From: Methylophilaceae bacterium
Lineage (GTDB): Bacteria; Pseudomonadota; Gammaproteobacteria; Burkholderiales; Methylophilaceae
Length of the DNA: 64,000 nucleotides
Assembly: GCA_027488395.1 (NCBI GenBank)
Contig: JAIYBT010000002.1
Span: forward strand, 62,001-126,000
Direction of reading: 5' to 3'
In this document: in pieces, positions 1-8,540 of the stretch
How positions within the stretch are numbered: position 1 is the first letter of the stretch
Layout of the letters: every line of letters starts with the position of its first letter
The notes under the pieces: generated by a model
The model's input: the letters and a program-made list of their open reading frames with translations, nothing else
The model's database searches: none
What the model was told of the DNA's origin: nothing
Made by a program: the position numbers and the translations under genes

Positions 1-144
1 TTTATGATTATTCTGGCTTATTTTGTTGAAAAATTCGTCATTGGACAAACTTGGCCTCAAGGTTGGGAATTTTATAGCATTACCTTTGCCATGTTTTTAG
101 TCTTGGCATTTCCTGGCTTTGTTTACCGCGTCTTGTGGAAATAA
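1..144 (+). CDS. DUF2818 family membrane protein, C-terminal part
   Basis: The reading frame is open from the left edge and stops with TAA at 142-144, giving about 47 residues. The end contains PQGWEFYSITFAMFLVLAFP followed by GFVYR, which matches the C-terminus of DUF2818, a small two-to-three-helix inner-membrane protein of unknown function. In Betaproteobacteria this gene commonly lies directly downstream of nuoN at the end of the NADH dehydrogenase I operon, so the nuo genes are probably just left of the window (inference). The start codon is outside the window. Confidence 0.75.
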   Translation, partial: FMIILAYFVEKFVIGQTWPQGWEFYSITFAMFLVLAFPGFVYRVLWK

Positions 145-244
145 TCACCCGTCACAATAGTTTCACCTCACATTCACGATAACTTCAAGTTCGTTTTTCA
201 AACTGTTACTTACCAAAAAAGGTAACCGCTAGAAAGGCGCATCA

Positions 245-778
245 ATGTTAAATTTCCAGCATTATTTAGGCGTAGCGCAATCGATTGACGATCGCCTGTG
301 TGTCAAAGTGAGCCATACCAGTCAATATCGTTTGATCAGACATTTTTTTCGAGCCATCTCACGGATGGGCGATGGCATGTTCTGGTATATTTTGATGCTG
401 GTGATTGGGGTTACGCAAGGGTACGCTGGCTGGATGGTGTGTTTGCATATGATCTGTGTTGGGTTAACGGGCACATTGGTCTACAAATGGTTAAAACAAC
501 ACACCAGCCGTCCTCGACCATTTCAAGTCAGGCAAGATGTACTGTTAAGTGGTACGCCTCTCGATTATTTTAGTTTTCCATCAGGTCATACCTTACACGC
601 GGTCGCGTTTGGGGTTGTGGCTGTTCAAGCGTATCCGCAATTATTTCCTGTGGTAATGCCTTTTGTGGTGTTGGTGGGTGTATCGCGTGTTGTGTTAGGC
701 CTGCATTATCCTAGCGATGTGTTAGCGGGTGCGGCGGTTGGTTATGCGCTTGTTTCATTGTATGCACCGATGTTTTAA
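245..778 (+). CDS. PAP2-family membrane phosphatase
   Basis: This is a 177-residue inner-membrane protein of the PAP2 acid phosphatase superfamily, whose members dephosphorylate phosphatidate, undecaprenyl diphosphate or related lipid phosphates. All three signature motifs are visible: K84-x6-R91P92, P112-SGH-115 and S147R-x5-H154-x3-D158. Several hydrophobic segments surround them. An AAGG-like ribosome binding site (GAAAGGCGC) precedes the ATG at 245. The substrate cannot be told from sequence; PgpB- or BcrC-like lipid phosphatase is the family expectation. It appears monocistronic, with the next gene more than 400 bases downstream. Confidence 0.88.
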   Translation: MLNFQHYLGVAQSIDDRLCVKVSHTSQYRLIRHFFRAISRMGDGMFWYILMLVIGVTQGYAGWMVCLHMICVGLTGTLVYKWLKQHTSRPRPFQVRQDVLLSGTPLDYFSFPSGHTLHAVAFGVVAVQAYPQLFPVVMPFVVLVGVSRVVLGLHYPSDVLAGAAVGYALVSLYAPMF

Positions 779-1194
779 CCGATTTTTTAAACGGTATTAC
801 TGATTTAATCACTTCAATCATGAAATTCATAGCTGAATAAAACACACACAGGTGTGTTAACATCAGCAGGCTTGTCCGCACCTGTTTCATATCATCTTTA
901 TTCAATGTTGCCTGACTTTCGCTTCTAATGATTGATTTGCTTAATCCGCATTGATTGTTTTTTCCCTCGATTTTTAGCGTTCAATCACCTTTCACTTTTC
1001 AACGTTTTTCGCTAATTTCGCTTAAGTAAGTTGTTAGCACACATAACATCTAAGTGTTTCCAAACGTTCTGATGAATACGTCAATGAGATACATCCAGAT
1101 CAATGAATGCATTTTTTTGCATCCAATTACATTTTTTTTTCGTACACCTATTAAGTATTATATTTTTTTACCGTTAAGGTGAATAAGCACACTT
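779..1194. other. AT-rich intergenic region without a gene
   Basis: No credible coding region is seen in these 416 bases. There is a 7-bp inverted repeat AACACAC-ACAG-GTGTGTT at about 842-859 and a small ATGCA-T6-TGCAT hairpin at 1107-1122. The region is rich in T runs, and the last 50 bases before the next gene are strongly AT-rich (TATTAT/TATATT elements near 1155), so the promoter of the downstream sensor gene is probably there. No -35/-10 pair was clear enough to call. Confidence 0.5.
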
Positions 1195-3228
1195 GTGGCT
1201 CTACTCGCTCACCCCCACCAGACATGCGAGTTTGAGATTTTTTTTTTTCCTTACCTGGAGCCAGTAAGTCGTAACATGCATTCGATTACTCTGTTCGTTA
1301 GTTATTTGTTTTCAAAGCACCGCATATTTGAAGGTGCGCGATTTTTGTCTTATACGTTTATTTCACTGCTTGTGGTGTTAGGCATCACATTCAGCGTTCT
1401 TCACTTCACACGAAACGAGCACGTTAAACCTCTAAGTATTGGCCACAAGCCAGCCTACACCCCTTGGTTGCGGGTATGTCAGCTGTTGTTCCTAAGTATT
1501 GGGCTATGGTTCACCCACATGCTTCAGTTGCATGCCATGCCATCCTTTGACCCCTTTGATGCAGTCACTCCGCTCAGTCTGTTAGGCCTGATACCGAGTG
1601 CGATGGCTGCTTATACGTTATTTCAAGTATTAACGGTTGCATTGATCGCTAGAACATTGCTCTATCTGTATGGCTTTGTGTTGGGTACCGCCATGACATT
1701 GATGCCTTATGTTGTATCTTCGAGCATGCTTGAGGATACCAACCTTGGATTTACTTTGGTGTCAGGGGCGGTGGCTTGGTGTTTAAATGTGGGGTTGGCC
1801 ATCACCATGTTAGAGCTACTGCACAAACTAAAACATCAGACACATTGGCAATATGCCGTACGATTTGTGGTCATGTTGGTGTTAATTGGCATGTCGATTT
1901 TTGTCATGCAATCCATTAATTTACTTACCATTGAATTGACCATTACCGGACAAAACATCCCGTTTATCCATGCAAAATTATGGTTTTTAGTGTTGTTAGT
2001 AGGCAGTTTGGCGCTTAGTTTTATTTATTTGTTGGCATTTAAATCGCAACAATTGCAACAGCTATTGCAACAAGTGAGCCACAGTCAGCAACAGCAACAA
2101 CAATTGTCCGCAGTATTGAATACGGTCGTCGATGGCATGCTCACCTTAAATTCGGCTGGCACTATTTTGAGTTGTAACGAACACATGGCCAGCATGGTGG
2201 GGTGGTCCGTGACTGAGCAGACTGGTCAACATATTCAAGTATTTTTTCCTGATTTATACCGTATGCATCATGACCAATATTTGGTCAATTATCTTAAAGT
2301 TCGCCAATCAAATGGTATGAACGAAAGCCGCCAAACTGTAGGCGAACGTAAGTGTGGTTCACGCTTCCCAGCACAATTAACCGTCATTCAAGCGTATGGT
2401 CTAGAGAGTCATTTATTCGTAGCTTATGTGAAAGATTTGACGGATGTCGTCTCAGCTGAATTGAAGCTACGGGAGAAAGATCAGCAAATTCAGGCCATGA
2501 TGGAAAATATCCCCGGTGTAGCGTTTCGTTGTCATTATGATGCCAATTGGAGCATGCATCTGATCAGCCCTGCCGTGTTTGATTTAACGGGTTGGCATGC
2601 ACAAGATTTTATCAAAGGATTGGTGCATTTTTCACATCTGATCGTTGACGAGGATATTTCACGTACCTACGAATGTGTGGAGACTGCTGTTAAAGATAAA
2701 CAAAGTTATCAAGTAGATTATCGTATCCGTAATCGTGCGGGAAATGAGCGTTGGATTACTGAAATTGCTAGACCGTTGTATAACGATGCAGGCGAAGTCA
2801 TCATGCTCGATGGCATTTTATTGGATATCACAGAATCGAAAAGACAAGCTGCTGAGTATGAAGGTTTTGTCAATGCGATACATCAGTCAACCAATATGGC
2901 GGAGTTATCGATTGAGGGCTATTTTATTACAGCGAATCAACGCTTTTTAAACCAGCTCGGCTATCAACGCTGGGATTTAATTGGTCGTCATCACAGCGTA
3001 TTCACGGTGGATGTTGAACCGACTACTACGCAACCTTCTTGGGAAAGCTTACGTCAAGGCCTCGGCGTGCGCGGTGAGTTTATGTATATCAATAAACAAG
3101 GTCAGCATGTCCAATTTCGCGCTGCTTACTTCCCCGTGCTGGATTTAAACAATCAATTTTCTAAAGTATTGATGTTTTTAATCAATTTAAATGACCCACA
3201 ATGGGGCAAGCCACAGATCGCTCCCTAG
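1195..3228 (+). CDS. Membrane sensor with degenerate MHYT-like region and three PAS domains, no output domain
   Basis: A 677-residue protein. The N-terminal third (about 45-285) has some seven hydrophobic helices. The stretch GLWFTHMLQLHAM aligns by eye with the MHYT repeat (GIWSMHFIGM), with MH changed to TH. A Gln-rich coiled linker follows at about 290-305. Three PAS modules then occupy about 305-415, 435-550 (ending in a PAC segment, DGILLDITESK) and 555-670. The protein stops after the third PAS: no GGDEF, EAL, histidine kinase or methyl-accepting domain follows, and none is encoded downstream. The start is uncertain: GTG at 1195 has AAGGTG 14 bases upstream, and ATG at 1279 is an alternative. 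It probably senses redox, light or a gas and signals by protein contact (inference). Confidence 0.7.
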   Translation: MALLAHPHQTCEFEIFFFPYLEPVSRNMHSITLFVSYLFSKHRIFEGARFLSYTFISLLVVLGITFSVLHFTRNEHVKPLSIGHKPAYTPWLRVCQLLFLSIGLWFTHMLQLHAMPSFDPFDAVTPLSLLGLIPSAMAAYTLFQVLTVALIARTLLYLYGFVLGTAMTLMPYVVSSSMLEDTNLGFTLVSGAVAWCLNVGLAITMLELLHKLKHQTHWQYAVRFVVMLVLIGMSIFVMQSINLLTIELTITGQNIPFIHAKLWFLVLLVGSLALSFIYLLAFKSQQLQQLLQQVSHSQQQQQQLSAVLNTVVDGMLTLNSAGTILSCNEHMASMVGWSVTEQTGQHIQVFFPDLYRMHHDQYLVNYLKVRQSNGMNESRQTVGERKCGSRFPAQLTVIQAYGLESHLFVAYVKDLTDVVSAELKLREKDQQIQAMMENIPGVAFRCHYDANWSMHLISPAVFDLTGWHAQDFIKGLVHFSHLIVDEDISRTYECVETAVKDKQSYQVDYRIRNRAGNERWITEIARPLYNDAGEVIMLDGILLDITESKRQAAEYEGFVNAIHQSTNMAELSIEGYFITANQRFLNQLGYQRWDLIGRHHSVFTVDVEPTTTQPSWESLRQGLGVRGEFMYINKQGQHVQFRAAYFPVLDLNNQFSKVLMFLINLNDPQWGKPQIAP

Positions 3229-3356
3229 CAGTCGATTTTGTATTTTCAGCCAGTAATGTTTGGTACGGTGGGATGACAAACGATTCGGCTTGATGATGTT
3301 TATTCAGTACCCTCAATCATCGTGCGCTTTGCCAATCATGTGCATAGAGGATCATG

Positions 3357-3388
3357 TTAAAAAAGCGCATTTTCGTGCGCTTTTTTTT
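3357..3388. terminator. Bidirectional intrinsic terminator
   Basis: AAAAGCGCA (3361-3369), loop TTTTCG, TGCGCTTTT (3376-3384), then T8 on the plus strand and T6 on the minus strand. It separates the PAS sensor gene (plus) from the convergent OmpA gene (minus). Confidence 0.88.
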
Positions 3389-3405
3389 AGGCATAGCGGT
3401 TGCGG

Positions 3406-4569
3406 TTATGGACAGCCTGATCGTTTTGCCAAGCCATGTTGTGCTTGATCTTCAATCACGACCCGACGGTTAGGTTGCAGACAAGCAATTAACGCCTCTC
3501 CACGTAGGCCAGGGCATTCCACTTTCGGCTCGCTTTCACCTTTACCAACGCTTTGCAAGCGTTGAGCCGCGATGCCCGCCGCAACCAGATATGCTTTTAC
3601 TTGCATGGCCCGTGCTTCCGAAAGCTTTTGATTATAGGCAGCTTTGCCGATACGGTCGGTATGCCCTGTGACCATGACCAGTTCAAACTCAGGATGCGCA
3701 TTGAGCTGGTCGATAATATGGTCCAGCAGTGGTTTGGCACCCGCTTGCATGTGCGTGGCATCAAAATCAAATAATTTTTCTGCCGAAAGCGTAATTGTTT
3801 CAAATTGTGGCGTGCAATTGAGCGCAGGCTTGGCCGGCGTGACAGGGGCGGGCGCCACGACCACAGGCGCTACCGTGGGTTCGGTTGCCGCTACCGTGGG
3901 TGGTGGATCCGTGCGAGCGGGCGTTGCCGCCATCGGTGCGGGTTCTGGCGTATTGCTGGCCAGGGGATTGGGCGTACCAAAGCGAAACATGGCACCAAAA
4001 TTTAACAGCGTGTTATTGATCGTCCCTGACGTATCTACCGAGGTGCCAGGTGCATTTGCATCCGAGCGGCTCCATTGATGACGAATATCCAGTTGTAAGC
4101 CAAAGGCGTCTGACACCAACCATTGTGCACCTAAACCGACATTGGTCATCCATGAGGTCCGCATGCGGTCCTGTAACCCAGGTAAGTTACTGTAATCTAG
4201 ATTGTTGCGTGCAATGCCGCCGCCTGCCAATACAAATGGTCGAAACGGTTGACGGCTTAAGAAGTATAACGCGTCCACACCCAATGAAAGCTGCTTGTAG
4301 TGGCCACCCACGCCAGCGATATTTGTATCTTCGCTAACACGGTGATAACTGAGCCCACCTTGTATATCCCAATCAGGGGATAGTTGTTTGCCCGCTTTAA
4401 GAAAAAAACCACCACCGCGGTTTTTGGCCTCTAATTCATGATCTGCCCACATCATGCTAACCCCTGGCAGCAGATACCATGCGCCGCGATACATATCCTC
4501 GGCAAACGTTGAAAAAGAAAACAGGCAAAGGCTGCTAGCCAGTGCTACCGAACAAACCCGTGTGTGCAT
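3406..4569 (-). CDS. OmpA-family outer-membrane protein with peptidoglycan-binding domain
   Basis: The product is 387 residues from the ATG at 4569, chosen because it follows AAAGGG at good spacing and opens a signal peptide (MHTRVC...FSTFA-ED). An upstream in-frame start at 4611 lacks these. After the signal peptide an eight-strand-like beta-barrel region runs to about residue 195. A Pro/Ala/Thr-rich linker of about 50 residues follows, then an OmpA C-like domain with FDFDATHMQAGAKPLLD and TGHTDRIG...YNQKLSEARA, which binds diaminopimelate in peptidoglycan. It tethers the outer membrane to the wall and may form a small pore. The barrel resembles OmpA/OprF-type proteins rather than lipoprotein Pal, as there is no lipobox. 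Confidence 0.88.
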   Translation of the reverse strand: MHTRVCSVALASSLCLFSFSTFAEDMYRGAWYLLPGVSMMWADHELEAKNRGGGFFLKAGKQLSPDWDIQGGLSYHRVSEDTNIAGVGGHYKQLSLGVDALYFLSRQPFRPFVLAGGGIARNNLDYSNLPGLQDRMRTSWMTNVGLGAQWLVSDAFGLQLDIRHQWSRSDANAPGTSVDTSGTINNTLLNFGAMFRFGTPNPLASNTPEPAPMAATPARTDPPPTVAATEPTVAPVVVAPAPVTPAKPALNCTPQFETITLSAEKLFDFDATHMQAGAKPLLDHIIDQLNAHPEFELVMVTGHTDRIGKAAYNQKLSEARAMQVKAYLVAAGIAAQRLQSVGKGESEPKVECPGLRGEALIACLQPNRRVVIEDQAQHGLAKRSGCP

Positions 4570-4720
4570 ATAACCCTTTAACGCTAGATGAATAAGAAAG
4601 AAGCAAACCATTCACCGCTGAAGTCTAGCGTGATGTGTGCCAAGGCTCTGTTCGTTTTCACACATAGTGCGCTTGTCAGTTGGGGGGTGTGGCTGAGGTC
4701 GTGCGCTTAAACTTGGTGAT

Positions 4721-4754
4721 AAAAACATTCCCACCCATGATGTTGGGTGGGAAT
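4721..4754 (-). terminator. Intrinsic terminator of the small protein gene
   Basis: An 11-bp perfect stem, ATTCCCACCCA (4727-4737) and TGGGTGGGAAT (4744-4754), with a 6-base loop. On the minus strand it is followed by GTTTTT. It lies just 3' of the small gene at 4796-4999. Confidence 0.85.
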
Positions 4755-4795
4755 GGTGACCCATCTGGAGAATGTTAGGTCACACATTTGCGCAA

Positions 4796-4999
4796 TTATT
4801 TCGCGCTGGCACTACAGGCAGTTTCTGATGTTTTTTGCGCAGATTGACAAGCATCTAGTGCTTTTTTTGAACTGTCTTTTGCATCAGACAGATTGTTTTT
4901 ATTGTGGTTATCCATCGCCATTTTATGGTGCTTGGCTGCAGATTCATGTGCTTGGGCAGCTTGTTGATGTAAGCCACTTGCTTCGGTTGAAGTTGTCAT
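4796..4999 (-). CDS. Small hydrophilic His/Lys/Ala/Ser-rich protein
   Basis: A 67-residue protein without a signal peptide or membrane segment. It is rich in Ala, Lys, Ser, His and Asn and contains ESAAKHHKMAMDNHNKNN and two cysteines (DACQSA, ETACSA). The ribosome binding site AAAGGA lies 8 bases before the ATG and a strong terminator follows, so it is a real transcription unit. The composition suggests a helical, largely disordered stress or metal-binding protein; I do not recognise the family. It sits at the edge of a stretch of stress and envelope genes. The plus-strand frame covering the same bases looks like a shadow. Confidence 0.7.
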   Translation of the reverse strand: MTTSTEASGLHQQAAQAHESAAKHHKMAMDNHNKNNLSDAKDSSKKALDACQSAQKTSETACSASAK

Positions 5000-5182
5000 A
5001 AACGTAATCCTTTATAAAGTGAAAGAAAAGGTGATGAGTAAGCATCATCACTGGGCTAGACTGTACGCAGTCTTCAGATGGTTGATTGTGCGTTGCCTCA
5101 CTTTAAAGCAAATAAAATCAATGTTTTAGCACCTGTGTATCGATGGGTATCCCATGGATTTTGCCATGGCATCGCGTAAGCA

Positions 5183-5341
5183 CTAGATGCGCCCAAGCAA
5201 TATCAGCACAATCAAAATGACAATCACGATTCCAAAACCACCGCTTGGGTAATAGCCCCAGTTGCGACTGTGTGGCCAACTTGGCAATGCGCCTATTAGC
5301 ATTAATATAAAAATAATCAGTAATAGATTGATCAGTGACAT
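5183..5341 (-). CDS. DUF3309 family small membrane protein
   Basis: The product is 52 residues from the ATG at 5341, which has AAGGAAACACC in front. Two hydrophobic helices flank the hallmark LIGALPSWPHSRNWGYYPSGG, and the protein ends LLGRI, as in DUF3309. The function is unknown; related genes are often annotated near stress-response and envelope genes. An upstream in-frame start (5392) is rejected because it would add a non-conserved Pro-rich extension and bypass the good ribosome binding site. Confidence 0.85.
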   Translation of the reverse strand: MSLINLLLIIFILMLIGALPSWPHSRNWGYYPSGGFGIVIVILIVLILLGRI

Positions 5342-5530
5342 GGTGTTTCCTTTTGGGGGTGGAGGGGTGACTGAACGCAATCGACTGCGCAATCAAACAC
5401 CAGCGAAATATCCGTCACTGATGCCAAGGCAGCGGTCCAGCCATCAGCCCAATGACCAGACGCTGTTGCATCATTGCAAGATGGCTAAGCGTTGCTTGTT
5501 GCTTGTGTCTGTATGGTTCGCCGTTATGGA

Positions 5531-6073
5531 TTAAATAATCCTGATATCGTGGTAATGATGCACGCTGGCTTGTATGACGGCAGTCGCAATCGCGGTTTCT
5601 GAGGTGGAGAACGTATTGACGGATAGCAACACGTTTGGCTTGACCAGTAAACGATCTAACCAGTTGCGGGAGGGTATTTGAGGTGAAAGACTAGCAGGGG
5701 TCAGCATGGCGCCCGTCATCGCACCCGTCATCGCACCCATGGTCATGCCTAAACTGATGCCTGCGATCAGTAGCGTCAAGGTCGTCACCATGATATGGCT
5801 CAGCCATACAGGACCGAGCATGAACACCAACCAAGCCTCAATCAATAGCGCAAGGCCAAAGCCAATACTGCCTCCGACTGCACCTTGTAACATGAGATGG
5901 GTGAGCATGGGATGGTCACGCAATGACACGCGCGTAGTTGGATACGTTAACAGGGTGGGCGCAATCTGCATCTGCGTCGCAGAGATCCCTTGTGTTTGTA
6001 ACAAAGCGAACGTGTGATGCGCATCCCATGGCCCTTGAAAAATACCAAAAATTTGATGTTGGTAACGTTGCAT
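5531..6073 (-). CDS. Uncharacterised membrane protein with Gly/Met-rich repeat
   Basis: A 180-residue protein. The N-terminal part resembles the soluble segment of general-stress proteins of the DUF1269/17M type (FGIFQGPWDAHHTFALLQ). Two central hydrophobic segments follow (about 60-125). The second ends in GMTMGAMTGAMTGAM, encoded by a perfect tandem 12-bp DNA repeat at 5712-5735. The C-terminal part (about 135-180) is soluble and ends HHYHDIRII. A Gly-zipper-like helix pairing within the membrane is likely. The family assignment is tentative and no function can be given. The start ATG lacks a strong ribosome binding site. Confidence 0.6.
   Translation of the reverse strand: MQRYQHQIFGIFQGPWDAHHTFALLQTQGISATQMQIAPTLLTYPTTRVSLRDHPMLTHLMLQGAVGGSIGFGLALLIEAWLVFMLGPVWLSHIMVTTLTLLIAGISLGMTMGAMTGAMTGAMLTPASLSPQIPSRNWLDRLLVKPNVLLSVNTFSTSETAIATAVIQASVHHYHDIRII
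5712..5735. repeat. Tandem 12-bp coding repeat
   Basis: CCCGTCATCGCA occurs twice in direct tandem. It encodes the repeated unit of GAMTGAMTGAM in the transmembrane helix of the overlapping minus-strand gene. It is in frame, so changes in copy number would alter helix length by four residues without a frameshift. Confidence 0.8.
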
Positions 6074-6189
6074 TGGCGTGCTTTCATGAGGACGATTGGT
6101 TTGATTACATGGACGGATGATGACAAACCGTCAACCCCTTGGTCTGTGCGATATCACACGTGAGGTTACCATGCACGCAGGGTGCGCTG

Positions 6190-7455
6190 TTAGGGGGTCA
6201 CCCACCATGTGATCCACATCACGCTGACTTGGCACAAGATTGCCAAGGTGACGGGTAGATAAAATGCACGTTGACGGCTTAAATACGCCACACCGAGTTT
6301 ACTCAGCGCGTTCATTGAGAACGCGAGCAATATGGCAAAGACCGCTTGCGCTGGTTGTAATTGTGCATGTGAGACCATGCTGGCAAGTCCAATGGTTGGT
6401 GCGTGCACATCGATCAATCCAGCCAATGCATTTAAGGTGTAAATACCGCGAATACCTAGCGAGGCTTTTAAGGCAGCCGTGCTGATCAGTACCAATGCAA
6501 TTAAACCCGCTAAGCTGAGCGCAGCCTGAAACGAGGCCCCCGTTTGCTGCTCGATCAATGGGGGATCAGCCCCCCCTACATGTTGAAAACTAAAGTACAG
6601 GCTGATCAAGCTGATGGCAAGTCCTGCCATCAATAACGGATAACGGATCGCCCATAAGGTCTCTGTGTTCACAATACTCAATACCAGTGCCAGTTCTAAC
6701 ACCGTGGCAAGGCTTGACCAAGTTGCACCCGCAATGGCGCCATGGATGAACGTTGGCGTTGCCTGAGCGCGTGACGCCATGCTGGCTACGGTGGCAATGC
6801 TTGATATAAACCCAGATAATAAGCCCGTCATAGGTAAGCCCAAACGGCTACCAAACACGCGCATCAGCACATGACTGAAGGCGCTGACTGCCATGACAAT
6901 GATCACGATGCCCCATAAAGCGCTGGGGTTAATCGCATCGTATGGCCCCAACATACGATCAGGTAGCAGTGGATATACAATCAGACTGGCGGCCGCCAGT
7001 AACAATAGATGATTAAGCTCCATCCGTGTCATCGTATTCAGTACAAATTGATGCAAGCTGGCTTTGCTCGCCAATAAACATACCAACACAATCGCAATCA
7101 TCGCAGCAAATTCAGGCGCGTTGACACACATCCCACCTAAGATCACGGCAAAAATAAGCGCAATCTCGGTGGTGATGCCCAGATGTTGCGGCGCTTGTTT
7201 TTGATAGCTGACCGTAGTCAATACCAATACCGCAACGATGGCCAGTATCCACAACCAAAAGTGAAAAAAAGCAGTTACCAAGCCAAGCATGCAGGCCAAC
7301 GCAAAGGTGCGGATACCGCCCATGTGCGATGCTCCCGAAGCCTGTTGATCGCGCTCTCGCTCGGCACCCATTAATAAGCCTATGCCCAAGGCAACTGCCA
7401 CGTTCATCCACAGTGCGGGATCCGTGCCGATCATGTCTGAAGCGAAACGCAGCAT
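6190..7455 (-). CDS. MgtC/SapB-family membrane protein with DUF4010 domain
   Basis: A 421-residue polytopic protein. The N-terminal domain (about 15-140) has the MgtC/SapB pattern GIGLLMGAERER and GGIRTFALACMLG. The remainder (about 175-395) matches DUF4010, with further transmembrane helices. MgtC-type proteins modulate ATP synthase or membrane potential and help survival under magnesium limitation or stress; for the DUF4010 fusion the role is unknown. The start may be 7455 or 7434; neither has a clear ribosome binding site. It is divergent from the PEP-CTERM-like gene at 7799. Confidence 0.82.
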   Translation of the reverse strand: MLRFASDMIGTDPALWMNVAVALGIGLLMGAERERDQQASGASHMGGIRTFALACMLGLVTAFFHFWLWILAIVAVLVLTTVSYQKQAPQHLGITTEIALIFAVILGGMCVNAPEFAAMIAIVLVCLLASKASLHQFVLNTMTRMELNHLLLLAAASLIVYPLLPDRMLGPYDAINPSALWGIVIIVMAVSAFSHVLMRVFGSRLGLPMTGLLSGFISSIATVASMASRAQATPTFIHGAIAGATWSSLATVLELALVLSIVNTETLWAIRYPLLMAGLAISLISLYFSFQHVGGADPPLIEQQTGASFQAALSLAGLIALVLISTAALKASLGIRGIYTLNALAGLIDVHAPTIGLASMVSHAQLQPAQAVFAILLAFSMNALSKLGVAYLSRQRAFYLPVTLAILCQVSVMWITWWVTP

Positions 7456-7798
7456 TGAACAGTGTCATGGCAAATCGCCTTGATATCAGACCTGACAGCT
7501 TGTTTGTTGAATGATGTTTGCATGGCAAGACGCGCCTGAATTTGAGTGATAAACAGTGTAATCAGCAATCGGTGATGGAGATGTGCGATGGCGCACCCGA
7601 TTACCATTTGCACGTATTGTCCACGTGTTATGCCCAGCGACCACGCTAGATATAAGGTCTGTTTTTCTGATGATGCGGTGCCATTCAGCCCAAAGGGTGC
7701 TCTATCGCACAGAACGTGAGCATGTCATCGCGCAAGATGCCATACCAGTGCGATCTCGAACGAGTTTGCGCTGCCCATTGATCCTTAAGGAGAACGAC
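7456..7798. other. Divergent intergenic region
   Basis: These 343 bases separate the MgtC/DUF4010 gene (minus) from the PEP-CTERM-like gene (plus). A plus-strand frame is open across 7583-7798 and continues into the downstream gene, but it has no ribosome binding site, has a basic non-conserved composition, and would bury the signal peptide that begins at 7799. I regard it as non-coding leader. No further structure was clear. Confidence 0.5.
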
Positions 7799-8467
7799 AT
7801 GCATCTAACCCTAACTAAATCCCTCATCGCTTTAATGCTTGCAGGGATGATTCAACAAGCACAGGCGACCATCCTAGTTGCCAATGCCCCCAGCGCCAGT
7901 GTGGGTGTCGTCGCTGCTAATTTTGGCGGTACGTTTTTGGACAGTGCCACCACTTTTATCAGCAACATTAGTTACAACGGCACTGCCCGAACAGCCGTCT
8001 ATAGCACAGCCACTGGCCTCGATTTTTATTACCAATTTACCAATAATGCCAGTTCACAAAATGGCATTGACCGGATGATTGGTTTTGACTTTTCGAGCTT
8101 AGGTGTGAGCGCAGTCGATGTGTATCAAACCGCCGCTGGTTTTGGCATTTTTGTCGATGGTACTGAATTTTCTGACTATGCAGACCGCACGACGCCTGGG
8201 GTCATTGGCTTTAATTTTGTCCCCAATGGCAACTCTAAGGTGATGCCTGGAACAAGCAGCTATATTCAGATTATTCGCACTACGGCGACCCAATATCAAC
8301 TTGGAAACTTTGGTGTCATTGATGGGATTGCAGCGAATGCCGATGGTTTCGCCAGTGCAGTGCCAGAGTCATCCAGCAGCTTGATGTTATTAGGTGGTGT
8401 GTTATTGATCGGCGCGATTGCCATACGCAAAAGCAAATCCGAAGCACCTTTCTCATTATTTGCATAA
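7799..8467 (+). CDS. Secreted protein with PEP-CTERM-like sorting tail
   Basis: The product is 222 residues from the ATG at 7799, preceded by AAGGAGAACGAC, an excellent ribosome binding site. A signal peptide (MHLTLTKSLIALMLAGMIQQAQA) leads into a Ser/Thr/Asn-rich domain of low charge. The C-terminus has the tripartite exosortase-type sorting signal: AVPESSSS, a hydrophobic helix (LMLLGGVLLIGAIAI), then RKSK. The canonical motif is V-P-E-P; here the last Pro is Ser. In this family the tail is cut by exosortase and the protein is exported to the surface or matrix, often linked to exopolysaccharide. No exosortase gene is in the window. A 10-residue extension follows the basic cluster, which is unusual. 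Confidence 0.75.
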   Translation: MHLTLTKSLIALMLAGMIQQAQATILVANAPSASVGVVAANFGGTFLDSATTFISNISYNGTARTAVYSTATGLDFYYQFTNNASSQNGIDRMIGFDFSSLGVSAVDVYQTAAGFGIFVDGTEFSDYADRTTPGVIGFNFVPNGNSKVMPGTSSYIQIIRTTATQYQLGNFGVIDGIAANADGFASAVPESSSSLMLLGGVLLIGAIAIRKSKSEAPFSLFA

Positions 8468-8540
8468 ATCTTTCATCCTTTGCATCGTTGGTTGCACAAA
8501 CGCCCGACCAACGATGCTGCCAAATGCTCAGGAGAACGTC

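Noticed and set aside
1107-1122. ATGCA-T6-TGCAT hairpin as a terminator of the PAP2 gene
   Set aside because: The stem is only 5 bp and lies more than 300 bases after the stop codon.
2040-2105. Gln-rich CAA/CAG-like stretch in the PAS sensor as a microsatellite
   Set aside because: Codons are mixed CAA and CAG interrupted by Leu, Ser and His; it reads as a coiled linker, not an expanded repeat.
3553-4078. Several plus-strand open frames opposite the OmpA-type gene
   Set aside because: They are Cys/Arg/Gly-rich shadows of the Pro/Ala-rich linker and OmpA domain on the minus strand, with no ribosome binding sites or recognisable domains.
4747-5001. Plus-strand frame of 84 codons opposite the small His/Lys-rich gene
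   Set aside because: The minus-strand gene has a ribosome binding site and a terminator in the right places; the plus-strand frame has neither.
5118-5396. Minus-strand frame of 92 codons overlapping the DUF3309 gene
   Set aside because: It is a shifted frame of the conserved DUF3309 protein and shows no family features.
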